Shown piece by piece: positions 46,747 to 57,601 of a stretch of DNA of 64,000 bases. The DNA is from Pezizomycotina sp. ARF18 (taxonomy: Eukaryota > Ascomycota). How positions within the stretch are numbered: the stretch's first letter is position 1; each line of letters opens with the position of its first letter. Location: assembly GCA_002224055.1 (NCBI GenBank), contig AZLU01000011.1, positions 1-64,000 on the forward strand. The letters run 5' to 3'. Made by a program: the position numbers and the translations under genes. Under the pieces are notes generated by a model. It made no database searches. It was not told the origin of the DNA and was given only the letters and a program-made list of their open reading frames with translations.

Positions 46747-47522
46747 CTATATAGCGCACGAATGCTGGGCAAACATGCGCAGGCTAATGCAAATTTGACC
46801 TCCGCGATAGAAGTAAACGACAAGTTGCCACGTGTACGCGCCTGTGTCCGGATCATTCTTTGAGGTCATAATTATGTGAATGCGGTAGATGCATATTATC
46901 CATACCCTATTTTCCGCTGTTAGTATTGGAGGATACAAAGCGTTTCCCAGAGAAGCATGTAAAGGGTCTAAACCGTCCAGGGGAAACTTACAGGGCACCG
47001 AGAGCCATTAATCCCAGAACAGCGAGATGCGTACGATCGAAGAGGTAAAACGAGTTTGACGACGATAGCAACCGGAAGGATTATTCTAAGAGACAGGGTT
47101 ACTTCACCGCTGGTGCCGGGCGGGCAAGGAACGTAGTACAGCATGAGAAATCCGTTACTGTATGAAAAACGCTTATCGCCACGCTCGAGTGAAATTCCAT
47201 CATGTAGCAGCTCCAACTCCCGCCACGGACATTTTGCTCCGGCTTTCAGCCGTCACAATCCCCTTGCATACCGCCCAGAAAGGCGGAATCTGCGCGATGG
47301 TTCCTAGAATACATAACACACGCAATGCTTAGTTCAACCGCCAGAATAGGAGGTTGGGCGAGAGGCTAAGATAGAACATCAGGATAGGAAGCTGCACGAG
47401 CAGATGGCTGACGAGACCGTGCGTCATTCCTCTAATAACGTTCTATTCTGAGTCAGCTTCAAGCCCCGGAATTCCTGGAGTTTGATGGCGGGAATAGCCT
47501 TTGCCAAAGTTCCGGTTATCAT
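46747..47522 (-). CDS. Unidentified protein with predicted membrane segments
   Basis: Start ATG 47,522 (MITGTLAKAIPAIKLQEFRG). A hydrophobic helix follows (GLVSHLLVQLPILMFYLSLS, near 47,400), then AQIPPFWAVCKGIVTAESRS and ELLHDGISLERGDKRFSYSN. A second hydrophobic stretch is SLRIILPVAIVVKLVLPLRS. After a likely intron (GTAAGT near 46,989 to TAACAG near 46,918) comes NRVWIICIYRIHIIMTSKND, and the frame ends at 46,747. Three or more one-base slips separate the blocks. The family is unknown. Two or three membrane helices are likely. Confidence 0.4.
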
Positions 47523-47843
47523 AATGTTACTATGCCAATCCAGATGTGGGTATACGCCTAGCGGTTTGCTTTATGTAAAAGTTAGTATTGTTACATTTCC
47601 CATATGACGACGCTTAGTATCGAGACCAGATTTTCTTGAGGATATTTACGCTATGGTACAATCATGAGTAGGCCAACGGCGATGTTGAGAATCTGTGTCC
47701 GTTCGTTTTTAGATTAGTGCCGCGTTATATATATGAACAGCAAGCCTAGTAGCCTAGTATAACCTACCAACGCCCCAAAAACCATCCAGTCGTCAATCCT
47801 CAACCAGACCGGCAATACTTTCCATCTATAAATAGCCTTAAAA

Positions 47844-48210
47844 TTACAAAAATCGTAGAAATGCATTAATGACCAAGATAGCGGCGACGAAAGCTATTAA
47901 AGATCCTACTGAGTCGTGATGATTTAGATTTTGCTTGATGATCTTCTGCGCTTCGGCGATCGTCGTATTGGGACGAATGCGGCGGTGTATACTCCAGCAA
48001 ACCTGTGTCGATTTAAGATCGCAGCATACTGCGGTGTATTGATACAATCCGCGATTGTCTCATTTGGGAACTATCCCATCGTGATCTGGGCAAGGATGCT
48101 GACATAGTAAGTGTCAGGAACCGAAATTTCGAGGAGGAGGACGGGTTCGCCATTTTTCTCTTCCCTTCATGATCAACTATCCTCCTCTTTGATGAAGTTA
48201 CTTCAATCAC
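47844..48210 (-). CDS. Unidentified small tail-anchored protein
   Basis: Reading the minus strand: IEVTSSKRRIVDHEGKR, then one frame over EKNGEPVLLLEISVPDTYYV and SILAQITMG, a TAG, then FPNETIADCINTPQYAAILN and RHRFAGVYTAAF. After a further one-base slip come RPNTTIAEAQKIIKQNLNHH and the C-terminal hydrophobic helix GSLIAFVAAILVINAFLRFL just before the stop at 47,844. A single terminal helix with a basic end is the layout of a tail-anchored membrane protein. No family was recognised. The start lies at or just above 48,210. Confidence 0.4.
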
Positions 48211-48865
48211 AGCCCAAGAAACGTCTCCAGACTATTTGTGTAACTAAGGATACCAGGGGTAAGGAGGATAAAAAATGGTTCCTAAGGTTTAAGTACCGTC
48301 TGCATTGCGTTCGAAACCCACATCCAACTGTTTATCGATGCAAAGAAAGTTTAGCTAAGTTCAACTAATAACCCACTTGCCCACCTGGGCACACACAAAT
48401 ACGATACTATAGGCCACTTTACAATCAAGATCGACAGGCCCCATTAATTGCCATTAGTTACCTGTCCAATTTTTTTGGTACTAGCACCATGGCTTTTTTT
48501 CTTAGGTGAATAGGGGATTAAATGACGTGGCGGATTTCACAAACCTAAAACCTTTCTCCGCGTTTCGTTTCAGCAAAATCGTGGGACGAAAAATAAGCCA
48601 TCATATTACCGTCATTCGGGACAAGTTCGTTCAGCGTCGAGATTTAGTATAGCCGAGTGGTGGGGACGGCTGGTTGATTGAAAATACTTATCCAGCGACT
48701 ACGCACCATTTCTATTCTGACCGTAAGTTAAAGAATTGAATAAAGGGAGTGATGGGGCCTCGTTCCGCCCCTATAATTCATTCAGTAGGTGATATACTAA
48801 AATTTAGCCTGCGGTGGTTCTAAAAAAAAAAAGCTAGTGAGCATGGTGGAGTGTTATAAAGTTCA
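48211..48865. other. Intergenic, no gene recognised
   Basis: Contains an A-tract at 48,822-48,831. A tRNA-like A-box near 48,650 has no matching B-box. Confidence 0.35.
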
Positions 48866-50381
48866 TCACTCGACCCACGAAGTAAGAAGATCTAATACTT
48901 CGAGCGATGGGAAATCATCATTGCTCAGAGCAGAAGTATAATTCTCCTCCCAATCTTCCTCTTCTACCTCGAACTGCCCAGAATGAACCGGACACACGAT
49001 CCAAGGCGGATTTTGAGAGAACCACGCGCGCATGATTTCGCGCGAATATAACCCTGCTTAAATTCGTGAAAACTGTCGCAATCTTCCGATATGTCGTACA
49101 CAGCGTCCCATAATCGCACCACGCTTCACGACCATCGGAGTATCCGAGATGCGGATCGAGACGTCTTGCAGGAGCGGGAGATTTCCGAGCGCTTTGAAAA
49201 TTTCCGCCCACGTATCCTTCTCGTGAAGTATCAGCACTGCGGTGAGATGAATTTTCTGCAAGACTGTGAAATTTGATAGAGCCTCGGAGAAACCATTATG
49301 AATTTGTGCAATTGTTATAGTAAGAGTCCGAAGTGTACTGAGCGTATTGAATGTCGAGAAGTACATGTACGTCTGCATTTGATTAAGAGGAAACTCGTCG
49401 TATGAAGACAGCCTCTTTAGGGAGAGGGTTTTCAGCGGCAGACGACTTAAGAAACCCTCGAAGTCACGAAGCTTGTGGGCTTATGTTGCGGCCCCCTGGA
49501 ATCCACGATGCCGTTCGAAGACTGAGGCCGAGATATTTGTAGCCGTAGATTTCGTCTAAAAGCGAGAAATCGTGAACTCGCGAGAGGTTCTGGAAGAGAA
49601 GATCGTTCGTGTCTGTCCAGAAGGGCTTTGCGATGCCTAAAGAGTCGACGCCAAAGCCAAGTGCCCTAAGACTGGGAAAATTGACAGCTGAAAGAATGTC
49701 TGCGAGGACCCAGAAGAAAATCTCTCCATGTTCGACTGGAACAGATGTCGTGACAATCACTGAAAGCGAGCGTAATGTCGGCGCACACGATGTCAAGATT
49801 TGGTAGAGATACGGATAAATTTGTTTCATCCGTGAAGGAAAGGGTGGCGCCTCTGTTCGATCTAACAATTGTTCTGAGGGTTGAGGACCCGGAATATCCA
49901 AGTTGCTTAGAGGTTCCGTAAGAACAGTCTCGAGAAGGTCGTCCAAGTTCTCCAGTCTCCTCCGAAACATGAATCGTCCGTCTTCCCGCCTCCTTACCGA
50001 TTCAATTTGCCGGATATCCCGCTTGACCTCGTAAAGCGCGATCTTTAGCGACCGAACGTGTTTGCCATATGAGACTGTCCGAGTATAGCAGCTTCTTCCC
50101 GAAGTAGTCGAGGAATAGCGTCGATAGTTAGTGACTCGAAGCGCTTCGACCTGGCAAACTTGCAAAACAGACGGCTGGTTCGAGAAAACGTGTATAGCAA
50201 ATCGGCGTTCGTATTTCGGCATTCACGGCGGGGCTTCACGCTGGTGCAAAGTTTCCATGCCTGCTCGGCAATCTACGCAACCAAAAAGCTCCGTCAGTTT
50301 CCCAGTAACGAAAGGGATAGAGAATCGGAAGTGGCGACTTACCTGCTCTAAGAGCTCGTTTGGCAGATAAGGTACTGTCAT
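48866..50381 (-). CDS. F-box/LRR protein, family B copy 4, nearly complete
   Basis: Start ATG 50,381: MTVPYLPNELLEQ, a 70-nt phase-0 intron (50,273-50,342, GTAAGT..GCGTAG), then IAEQAWKLCTSVKPRRE, LLYTFSRTSRLFCKFARSKR, FESLTIDAIPRLLREEAAIL, RSLKIALYEVKRDIRQIES and a 252-codon block. That block has the repeats LTSCAPTLRSLSVIVTTSV, NFPSLRALGFGVDSLGIAKP and LLFQNLSRVHDF. Next: LRDFEGFLSRLPLKTLSLKR, LSTLRTLTITIAQIHNGF, the signature DTWAEIFKALGNLPL, LGYSDGREAW, YGTLCTTYR. An acidic tail (FEVEEEDWEENYTSALSND) ends at TGA 48,866. Four or so one-base slips, no nonsense change. This is the best model for the family: about 490 residues, F-box at the N-terminus, LRRs, then the signature. Confidence 0.75.
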
Positions 50382-50878
50382 GATTCTTGACTCTCTCGAT
50401 ATCTGCCGTGACAAAGTTGGCAGGAGCTAGATCAAATTATAAATACCTACTTAAGTGGGGTTCGAAGAGCCAAAATAACGCGCCGAGAATTCGAGGGGAA
50501 AAGGCATGGAAATGGAGGATCGGAGGTGACGCGTCTTAAGCCGGCAAAAGAAAACAAGAAAGTTAACCTTGCTCCGTGTCAAAAGAAGCCAAACTTGAAG
50601 GATGAGGATCAATACTATTATCCTCTCCTCCTAATAACATTTCCATTCAATAAGTCGTGACTATTAGATAGGCTATCGCCGGGTAAACTAACATGATATA
50701 TATTTAGCAACCAAATTTGAACGTTGTGCCATCGTAATCGTCTATCATTCTTGGCCAGTATAGTAGCTGGCATTAATTATCTCCGCAGTTGTGGCTTGAG
50801 TCTGTCGGCTACTTTCTCAAATTTGACACTGGCTCTAAAGGTCTAGAACAAAATTACTATGAGGAAGGCTCTCAACAT
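50382..50878. other. Spacer and promoter between family B copies 4 and 5
   Basis: About 500 bp on the shared strand. No coding signal was found. Confidence 0.4.
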
Positions 50879-52002
50879 TTAAGTACGAAGCACAAGATGG
50901 CCCCCTTCACAAACTACCTCTGTATCTTTTTCAGGCCTGTGCTGTCCCACGACCCGCTGGACTGCAGATTTCTTTACGAAATCAAAGAAGGCAGCTCTAT
51001 CCTCGCCGTACGGAGAGCACAATGCATGTGATCCTCTAGAAAAGCAAGTGCGGTCCGGCCGCTGTTCAGCCAAATAGTAGTGAACCTGTAATAGCTTAAC
51101 ACCTTCGAGTGGCAAGTCCTTCACAGCCTGGAAGGCCTCGCACCATCCGTCTTCTCGCGGGTTTAGGTATAAAAGCGAAGCTTCAAGCACCATAGCACTC
51201 TGAGAGACGTCACTACCACTGAAAAGCCGGCCTTTATATCCATGGAAGAAAATGTTATGCTGCGTAGGGAGACCGAGTCTAAATCTTTGAGGATCGCGAA
51301 AAGCTTGGCCGTCTCGAGATCTAGTTCTTCTAGCCAAGCTGTGACAAATGGATGTCTTTGTTATTGTAAGAACTATCCCACCTCATAGGAAAAGAGGCAT
51401 AGTTGCTCCGCTGCACCCAAGCGAATATGGCGAATAGACGAGTAATTAAGCCTCAATATGGTTGGCTTGGAAAATAGATGAAAAGGATTCCACAACGGGG
51501 CCGCAAATGAGATTTCATCGGTGATCAATCTCAAGGTATTTAGTCTAGGGAACCTGAAAGTCGACAGAATGCCGAAGACAATGGAATGAAACGCGTACGC
51601 CCGTTGCAAATCAACCTGAACAGCGATCCGGTCGCGCATTTGAGCGTCAAACTTGGGATTCATGGCAACCGCGCTCATCAGCTTTGTAGGATGGATTGAG
51701 GTTTCTCCTGCCCGGCTCGCGGCACGAAAGGTTACGTCGTCGAAAATTTTAGTTAAGGTAACGCGACGGTAACAATTTGCAAAGCGTTATTTGATGAATA
51801 CTCACATTGCCTTTCACTCTCGCGGAAGCACCACAAAGCATTGTACTACCAGCGGTATTCATTGAGGGATTCGGTCTATATAGTCTCTTCAGGCTCATTT
51901 TGCCATATCAATGGTCAGGCGTAAGCAAATGAGAAAGACAAATGTACGACCTACCTAGAGCAGGACCTCATTCGGGATCAATACTGCTTTCCCCTTTGAC
52001 AT
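50879..52002 (-). pseudogene. F-box/LRR protein, family B copy 5
   Basis: Start ATG 52,002: MSKGKAVLIPNEVLL followed by TAG and a GTAGGT donor at 51,954, i.e. the same exon-1 end as copies 4, 6 and 7 but with a stop (51,955-51,957) in the last codon where GAG or CAG is expected. The acceptor is probably near 51,880. Clear coding resumes at 51,770: IFDDVTFRAASRAGETSIHP, FGILSTFRFPRLNTLRLITD with EISFAAPLWNPF and SSIRHIRLGAAEQLCLF. One frame over is WLEELDLETAKLFAILKDLD. Last come the signature GWCEAFQAVKDLPLEGV and CSPYGEDRAAFFDFVKK, ending at 50,879. Confidence 0.65.
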
Positions 52003-52375
52003 CTTTTGATAACACGCTGCCTATTTTCCTTTCTAGGGGCTTCTGAACGAGTTCGGAATTACTTACCCGCTCTCTAAACTATTCTTGGCGCGACTCTCCT
52101 TGTTTCGGAGGAGCGCTCGTGAACTCTGCCGTATATTTCCTTTAGTGATCTTAGAGCTAACACCACTTGATACATCTTCTCTCCATTTGGTATTACCATC
52201 CTCAAAGTCTTAATAATATTCTAATTATCATAGCCGAGATTATCAAACGATAATAACATGAACAAGGTTAGCGGTATCATGTAATGTAGGGAGTACTAGA
52301 ATCGGAAAAGAGAAGTTTAGACACCCGCAAAAGAGGTCATGAGCGGAAACAGAGCACCGCTAGGGAACCATTTTT

Positions 52376-53786
52376 CTCCCTGCAGAGATATTACTGCACG
52401 TGAGTATAATGCTAATGACTACGATGGCATACCATTTTATATATTATTTACCTGGAAAATATAGTCTCAGGTACGGAATCGCTAACGTGACATTTGATTT
52501 CCAGATAGGCAAAGAATGCGTTCTCGAGGCGGAAGCACGCGACGCAGGAGATGGATTGGGAGATGAGCGTATCTTGTGGACACTCTATAAGGTGAATAGG
52601 CTTTTCTGCGACTTCGCAAGGTCGAAGCTTTTCGGCCATCAACTTTTGCATGTGGAGCCCTGAATTCTGCATTCGGCCGCAGATATTTTGAGTCAGCGCC
52701 ACATTGCGAGATATATTACGTCTGTATGCCTGCGCCTCGACTTTCGGGACTGCTCGAGGGGATTGCGAGAATCGACGGGGTTTCGAAGCTCTTCGATCGG
52801 GACATTCGCACTATGAAAGGAACAGTTCCGATTCTAATGCCAATAAGCGAGGTATATTTCCGACCATTGAAAAACTTTTCCTCTTTGGAAAATCCATCAG
52901 ATTCCGAGGCTAATCGAGGTCGTGGTGGAAGCAGATATGACCGTCTCGGACTGGCTTTCTCTAGTTTCAATCAGCCTTACGAGAATTCTAACAGTCATCC
53001 AGCTGGGATTAAGCTGCTTGGAATTCGACATGGCGGCATCCGGCGATTTAGAAACGTGCTACGATATTCACAACATCGCCGTCGGGATCCTCTGTTCGTT
53101 GCGCTTCCCGCGGCTGAGATCCTTGAGGCTTAATACGGAAAGTGTGGGTATGGTTGCGCCGTTCCGGAACCACTCGATGCGACTTTGACCCTCCATCAAA
53201 ATCTTGCTAGTCTAGATACTTTCATCCTAGGACCCGGACTAGAAAACCCAGATCACGATGCAGAAGAACTCCGCTCATTTGAGATGTGGCTCGGAGGTTT
53301 AACCGGTTTGCGGAGGTTAGAACTGAACGCGCTCGAGACTAGAGGCTATCAGGATAAAGCTTCGTTCCTTGCCCTCCCACTCGAAGCCTGTAGCCAGCTC
53401 CAGCAATTGAAACTGAAGGATCTTTCGGTTGCGGATAAAATTTCGACGGTACTTCTGGCAATGAAAACACTACAGAATTTAACGCTTCATAACTGCGCCA
53501 TAGACCGAGAAGTTGATACCTGGCGTGATGTTCTTTTAGCGTGCCTTCCGCTGCAAACCCTCCGGCTAGCAGGGTTGTCTTATTATGTCATAAACTGGTT
53601 CCAAGGCTCGCGCTGCTCAAAATCAACTCTTTGCACGGATTACGAGGACGACAAAGAGACGTTTGGGAAGTAGGAGAAAGGTTGATATTAAGCGGGGTAA
53701 TAGACGAAGATTGTGCGAAGTTCTGGAGTTATGTGACGACGTCCATCCTTAGGACGCCGACGAGTCCCGATCTGACTTGTCAATAG
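52376..53786 (+). CDS. F-box/LRR protein, family B copy 6 (frame broken here)
   Basis: Exon 1 ends LPAEILLH at a GTGAGT donor (52,400); the intron runs to 52,504 (TTCCAG). No ATG stands before LPAEI in frame, so the start is uncertain. Exon 2: IGKECVLEAEARD, RILWTLYKVNRLFCDFARSK, LHVEP with TGA (52,661-52,663), then ILHSAADILSQRHIARYITS. Next: WLSLVSISLTRILTVIQLGL, GILCSLRFPRLRSLRLNTES, LHQNLASLDTFILGPGLENP, LTGLRRLELNALETRG, SQLQQLKLKDLSVADKISTV and the signature DTWRDVLLACLPLQTL, CSKSTLCTDYEDDKETF. A tail ends at 53,786. It is divergent from copy 5, with 370 bp between the two. Confidence 0.65.
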
Positions 53787-53951
53787 ATCTCTTACCATAG
53801 AAAGACCATGGAATACAACTCAAATTTAGAAACGTAACAATAAGATACGTACTAGGCCAGTAGTAAGATAAAGTAGAACACAGGAAACCAAGATATGATG
53901 GAGCTATCAAATGATGCTTAATATTATTAAGTTAATTCAGAGAGGCTCTTT

Positions 53952-53988
<37 letters not shown>

Positions 53989-54277
53989 TTGCTTTACTGT
54001 CTATTTTTTACGCCTTATTTTATTGTATTTCAATTTTTTTTTTCTGCTCCCAACAAGGAAAATCACTACTCATTTCATCCCGTATAGCCTCATGATCAGA
54101 ACTGACCATATTTTATGACTTCGTAAGGACCAAGAAGTTGACTTTTCAGGTAAATATAAACCTGTACAAACATGGAAAACTGTTATAATCACTTCAAATA
54201 TTTGCTAATTATTTATGCGATTCTAAGTGGAGACTCAATAGTTCACGAAGTACTTGAGCAGTCGCAACGATATGTAA
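53787..54277. other. Intergenic with a 32-base T tract
   Basis: A run of 32 T lies at 53,956-53,987, followed by more T-rich sequence to 54,042. No coding signal was found. Confidence 0.5.
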
Positions 54278-56142
54278 TCAAAGACTATTCTCAAGGACGA
54301 TGGCGAACCTCCGCCGTTTAGTCTGACAGACTTCCTCGAGTTACAGAAGAAATTGGAACTTTGTGATGGAAAGGTTGTTCGGATACGTGAGTTGATTTTC
54401 CTTAGGGACCCTTCACGTTGGGTCGCGATGTATCAGCGCGAAATTTTGATCATGAAATCAATCAAGATCTGCTAACACTTAAAAGTCTTGCTCTTAGGGC
54501 GACCAGCGGTGAAAGTGGTGGTGGAAAAGACCCGAAGGCTGGTGAGGAGCTTAAAGGAGCCTCTCAGTTGCCGTTGTCCGTTGTATCTGGATTACAAGGC
54601 GAAGAACTGTACGTCTCAATGATTTATCATCCACCCGCCTCTCCCGTTGGGCCTCATTCTCGCGCCATTCCGCGCGCTCGAACATCCAATCTCATGAGGT
54701 AACTTGCCTGACTTTTATCAATGTAGCTGTAACTGGCTCACGATCTCGAAGAACAATTTTCATAAATGCAACGGCGCGATGTTTCAGCAATTCCAGGAAA
54801 AGTTTAGGTTGAATGGGTAAAACAAACTCCTTTATTAGTATCCGTACTCATAAATACGGTCCCTGACGCTTTACCTACTAACTTTATCATCAACCAGTGC
54901 TGGCCTCAGGACGATGCCCGAACATGGCAATGATATCCACCCCGAAGAATCCGATAGCACTCGTTCGGTCTCGAAAACTCATGTCGCATCTTCAAACATA
55001 GGCGCCAGCAAGGCCGTCCTCGGTCCCGTACGTCCAACTCAACCAGCTCCAAATTCCACTGGCCAATCCAGAACGAACCAAACCTCCGGGCAACCGCAAA
55101 TGGCAATCCAAACCTCTCAATGCACCCCCTTGTCGAAACGACCATGCAGATTACCCTCTGCTTCCGGCCGTTCATTTTTTTCTCTCTCAGAGGATCAAGA
55201 TATGGAAACCATCTGCAAAATCATCAAGCACATGTTCTCTGCTACCGTCCACCTCTCCACCCGCCACCACCGTACCAAAGAAGCGGCTGCTTCGTGTTTG
55301 CCCAGGCATTAAAGGCTTTTAACCTACCAGAGGGGTTCGTCGATCCGTGGAATTAGCATTCTTGTGTGATGACGGGGTAGCTATGCTGTCTATGTTTCTG
55401 AGGAGGATGTGGAAGCGAAGTGACCGTTCGTACCGATCATCGAGAAGGAGGATGAACTGGAAGTCGCGGTTGCGTGTGTGCTGGACCCGCTGAATTTCAT
55501 GGAGTGGGTTGAACATTCTGGAGATGGAGCAGGAGAAGATGATGATTGGCGTTAGTATTATTAAGGCGTATCAGAGGGCTCTGGAGTATGACACTACGTA
55601 AGATATTCCCTTTCTTTCTTACTCTCTTTTTTGGAGGTCAACTGGCCCCCTTTCACTATGGTTTGCCTTTGCTAATGCGAGGTGTGTTTATAATAGGAGG
55701 CGGGAGGAATATTTCGGACCGTCGGGGCCCGCGAATGTTTTAGCAACGCTGGACAGTAGACCCTTACAGCAAAACACTGCCAAAGAACCCGAAAATCAGG
55801 AAGGAATCGTCCCAAGGAGCTTTCACTACCCTGTATCGTACCAGACGAAGCAGCAAAACTTGAAGAGGAAATGTGATTCGGGCGACGACGGTAAGTTAAA
55901 TTCCCTGAAACGCGGATGTTATCATCATAGCATCCTTTACATTGTGTTCAAAAAACTGTGAGGCTAACGTGGAAATTGGCAGGGCCGGCGTAGAGGAGTT
56001 TTCAGATGGCGAGGTCGTCGAGAAGCCGACGGTACCTAAGCCTTCCAGCTTGAACAAGCGCTTGAAAACTGATATTCTCGTAGAGAAGAACGAAGATGTC
56101 AAACCTGTCCTGGCCAGGAAACTACGTTCGTCTAAAAAATAG
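54278..56142 (+). CDS. Unidentified multi-exon Ser/Pro-rich protein
   Basis: Coding blocks in order: KTILKDDGEPPPFSLTDFLE and LCDGKVVRIRELIFLRDPSR (54,280-54,425), then FDHEINQDLLTLKSLALRAT with a Gly-rich loop to 54,702. A Ser/Pro/Gln-rich stretch (54,914-55,310) contains FSLSEDQDMETICKIIKHMF. Next are YAVYVSEEDVEAK, PFVPIIEKEDELEVAVACVL and IGVSIIKAYQRALEYDT. Two clean introns follow: 55,598-55,696 (GTAAGA..TAATAG) and 55,891-55,982 (GTAAGT..GGCAG), both keeping the frame through EEYFGPSGPANVLATLD and VSYQTKQQNLKRKCDSGDD. The final exon, EEFSDGEVVEKPTVPKPSSL, ends at TAG 56,142. No domain recognised. Basic C-terminus and low complexity suggest a nuclear protein, which is inference. The start is not resolved. 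Confidence 0.5.
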
Positions 56143-57169
56143 CTAAATATCTTTGAGTACTGCGGTGGCGAGGATTTTACGCATTCCAATATCAAGAGGG
56201 GCCGAAAGAAAGGATCACAAATAGTCCAGCTTCCCTTTATAACCTCGATCTTCCGTTGATATTGTTTGATGTTACATTAATTGAAGGCAAACTTTCGGAT
56301 TATAAATATATTGATTCTTTCCTTTCGTGACTTTTTCTTCTCTTTTATATTTCTTTTATTCTATTCATGTATTCTGTTTTCTCACTTAGTGATTACAACT
56401 GCAGCCTTCTATTACAAGTATCGATCAATGAAAGTGGATTATGACCCTCCTATGATCTTGTGAATGTTGAACTCATATTAGATCCTTGTAGAATATCGTA
56501 GTTGATCCTGAGCAAAGAGGTTCTTTCATGTTTGTATTAAACGACTTTCTCACAATACTTCTCGCAACTCCTGGAAGAATATAGATCTACTTTTTTTTTA
56601 ACATGGACTTGACACATGTAACTCTTCTAGAACGAGACTCACCGCTAGATTGGCCTAGTTTGGTGAAATTCTTAGCTGTCCATATCTGTTAAGCTTCCCA
56701 TTATGGGACTTCAAACATTTTCGACGGCCTTACGACTGAGGCGGACTCGATTTCTACCGACTAATTTTCATTCAATAGAATATAGTTTCTACAATCACCT
56801 TTCCAATGGGACGTAAACACTACAAAAGCCAGAATCAACAGAAAACGATTAGACATTAACTAGTATACTACGCTGCATGAACAGAAAAACTAAATATTAT
56901 AAATTGCGGACTAAACAGGTGAATGTGCTTAATTCCTCCCCATTCGCTCCTCTGCGCGTCAAGTTCGAACGAAGGCATCTCCCCGTGGCGGCCTTATCTC
57001 TGCCAATTGCTTCCAGGCCCTATCAATTCACCACGTAACCGTATTGGAATCTGGCGTAGAACCCCTAGGTGCATTCGCCGTCTCCGCCTCAGCGGGCGCG
57101 CGGCGAAGGACTTTAGCGTTAACGAGCGGTAGAACAGATATCGGCTGCGACATAACACAGGTTCTGATA
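56143..57169. other. Intergenic, 1 kb, no gene recognised
   Basis: AT-rich in 56,270-56,660. The plus-strand frame at 56,923-57,132 shows no domain. No repeats or RNA gene seen. Confidence 0.4.
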
Positions 57170-57601
57170 TCATTTCGCAGTACCCCACGTGGCTAATAGA
57201 TTTCCGGGGGGCTGAGTTCCGTTAACAGCGCTTGAATCGGTGTCGGTGTCATTTTGGTTGCCCCCCAAGCTGCCCTCCTGTTGAAAGTTCGGGCGCGGAT
57301 CTGTGATACACCTCTGTTCCGAACGTGATCGCCTCAAGGCTTGCATGCCCGCGTGGAACTCTTCTGGTGGATCGCGTATAGTTCCCCTGTGTTGAGCGAC
57401 GTTCTGGGCGATGTGTCGGCCAACCTGCTGGCTGACATGGTGCGCGAATCTCCTTCGGAATACCTTGACTGCCGATATCATTCGGGCCCGGTTTGTCGCA
57501 AAGTTCCACCACCCTGCTGCGTCGTTTGGGGCGGGAATGACTGGTACGGCTTGGACAAACGAGAATACAGCAGCGACGGTGAGAATAATTAAAACCGTCA
57601 T
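57170..57601 (-). CDS. Small secreted protein, intact
   Basis: A clean 143-codon frame. ATG 57,601 is chosen over the upstream TTG because it starts a classic signal peptide (MTVLIILTVAAVFSFVQA, cleavage before VPVIPAP). The mature chain is about 125 residues: AAGWWNFATNRARMISAVKV, a basic His/Gln-rich helix (FRRRFAHHVSQQVGRHIAQN), RDPPEEFHAGMQALRRSRSE, and a Gly/Asn/Asp-rich C-terminus (GGNQNDTDTDSSAVNGTQPP) ending TWGTAK. It has a single cysteine, so it is not a disulfide-rich effector. It would be secreted to the cell wall or medium. Family unknown. It is one of the few long genes here without any frame break. Confidence 0.75.
   Translation of the reverse strand: MTVLIILTVAAVFSFVQAVPVIPAPNDAAGWWNFATNRARMISAVKVFRRRFAHHVSQQVGRHIAQNVAQHRGTIRDPPEEFHAGMQALRRSRSEQRCITDPRPNFQQEGSLGGNQNDTDTDSSAVNGTQPPGNLLATWGTAK

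Noticed and set aside
48640-48720. tRNA-like A-box (TAGCCGAGTGGT)
   Set aside because: No B-box (GGTTCRANNCC), acceptor stem or anticodon arm could be paired within 100 bp.
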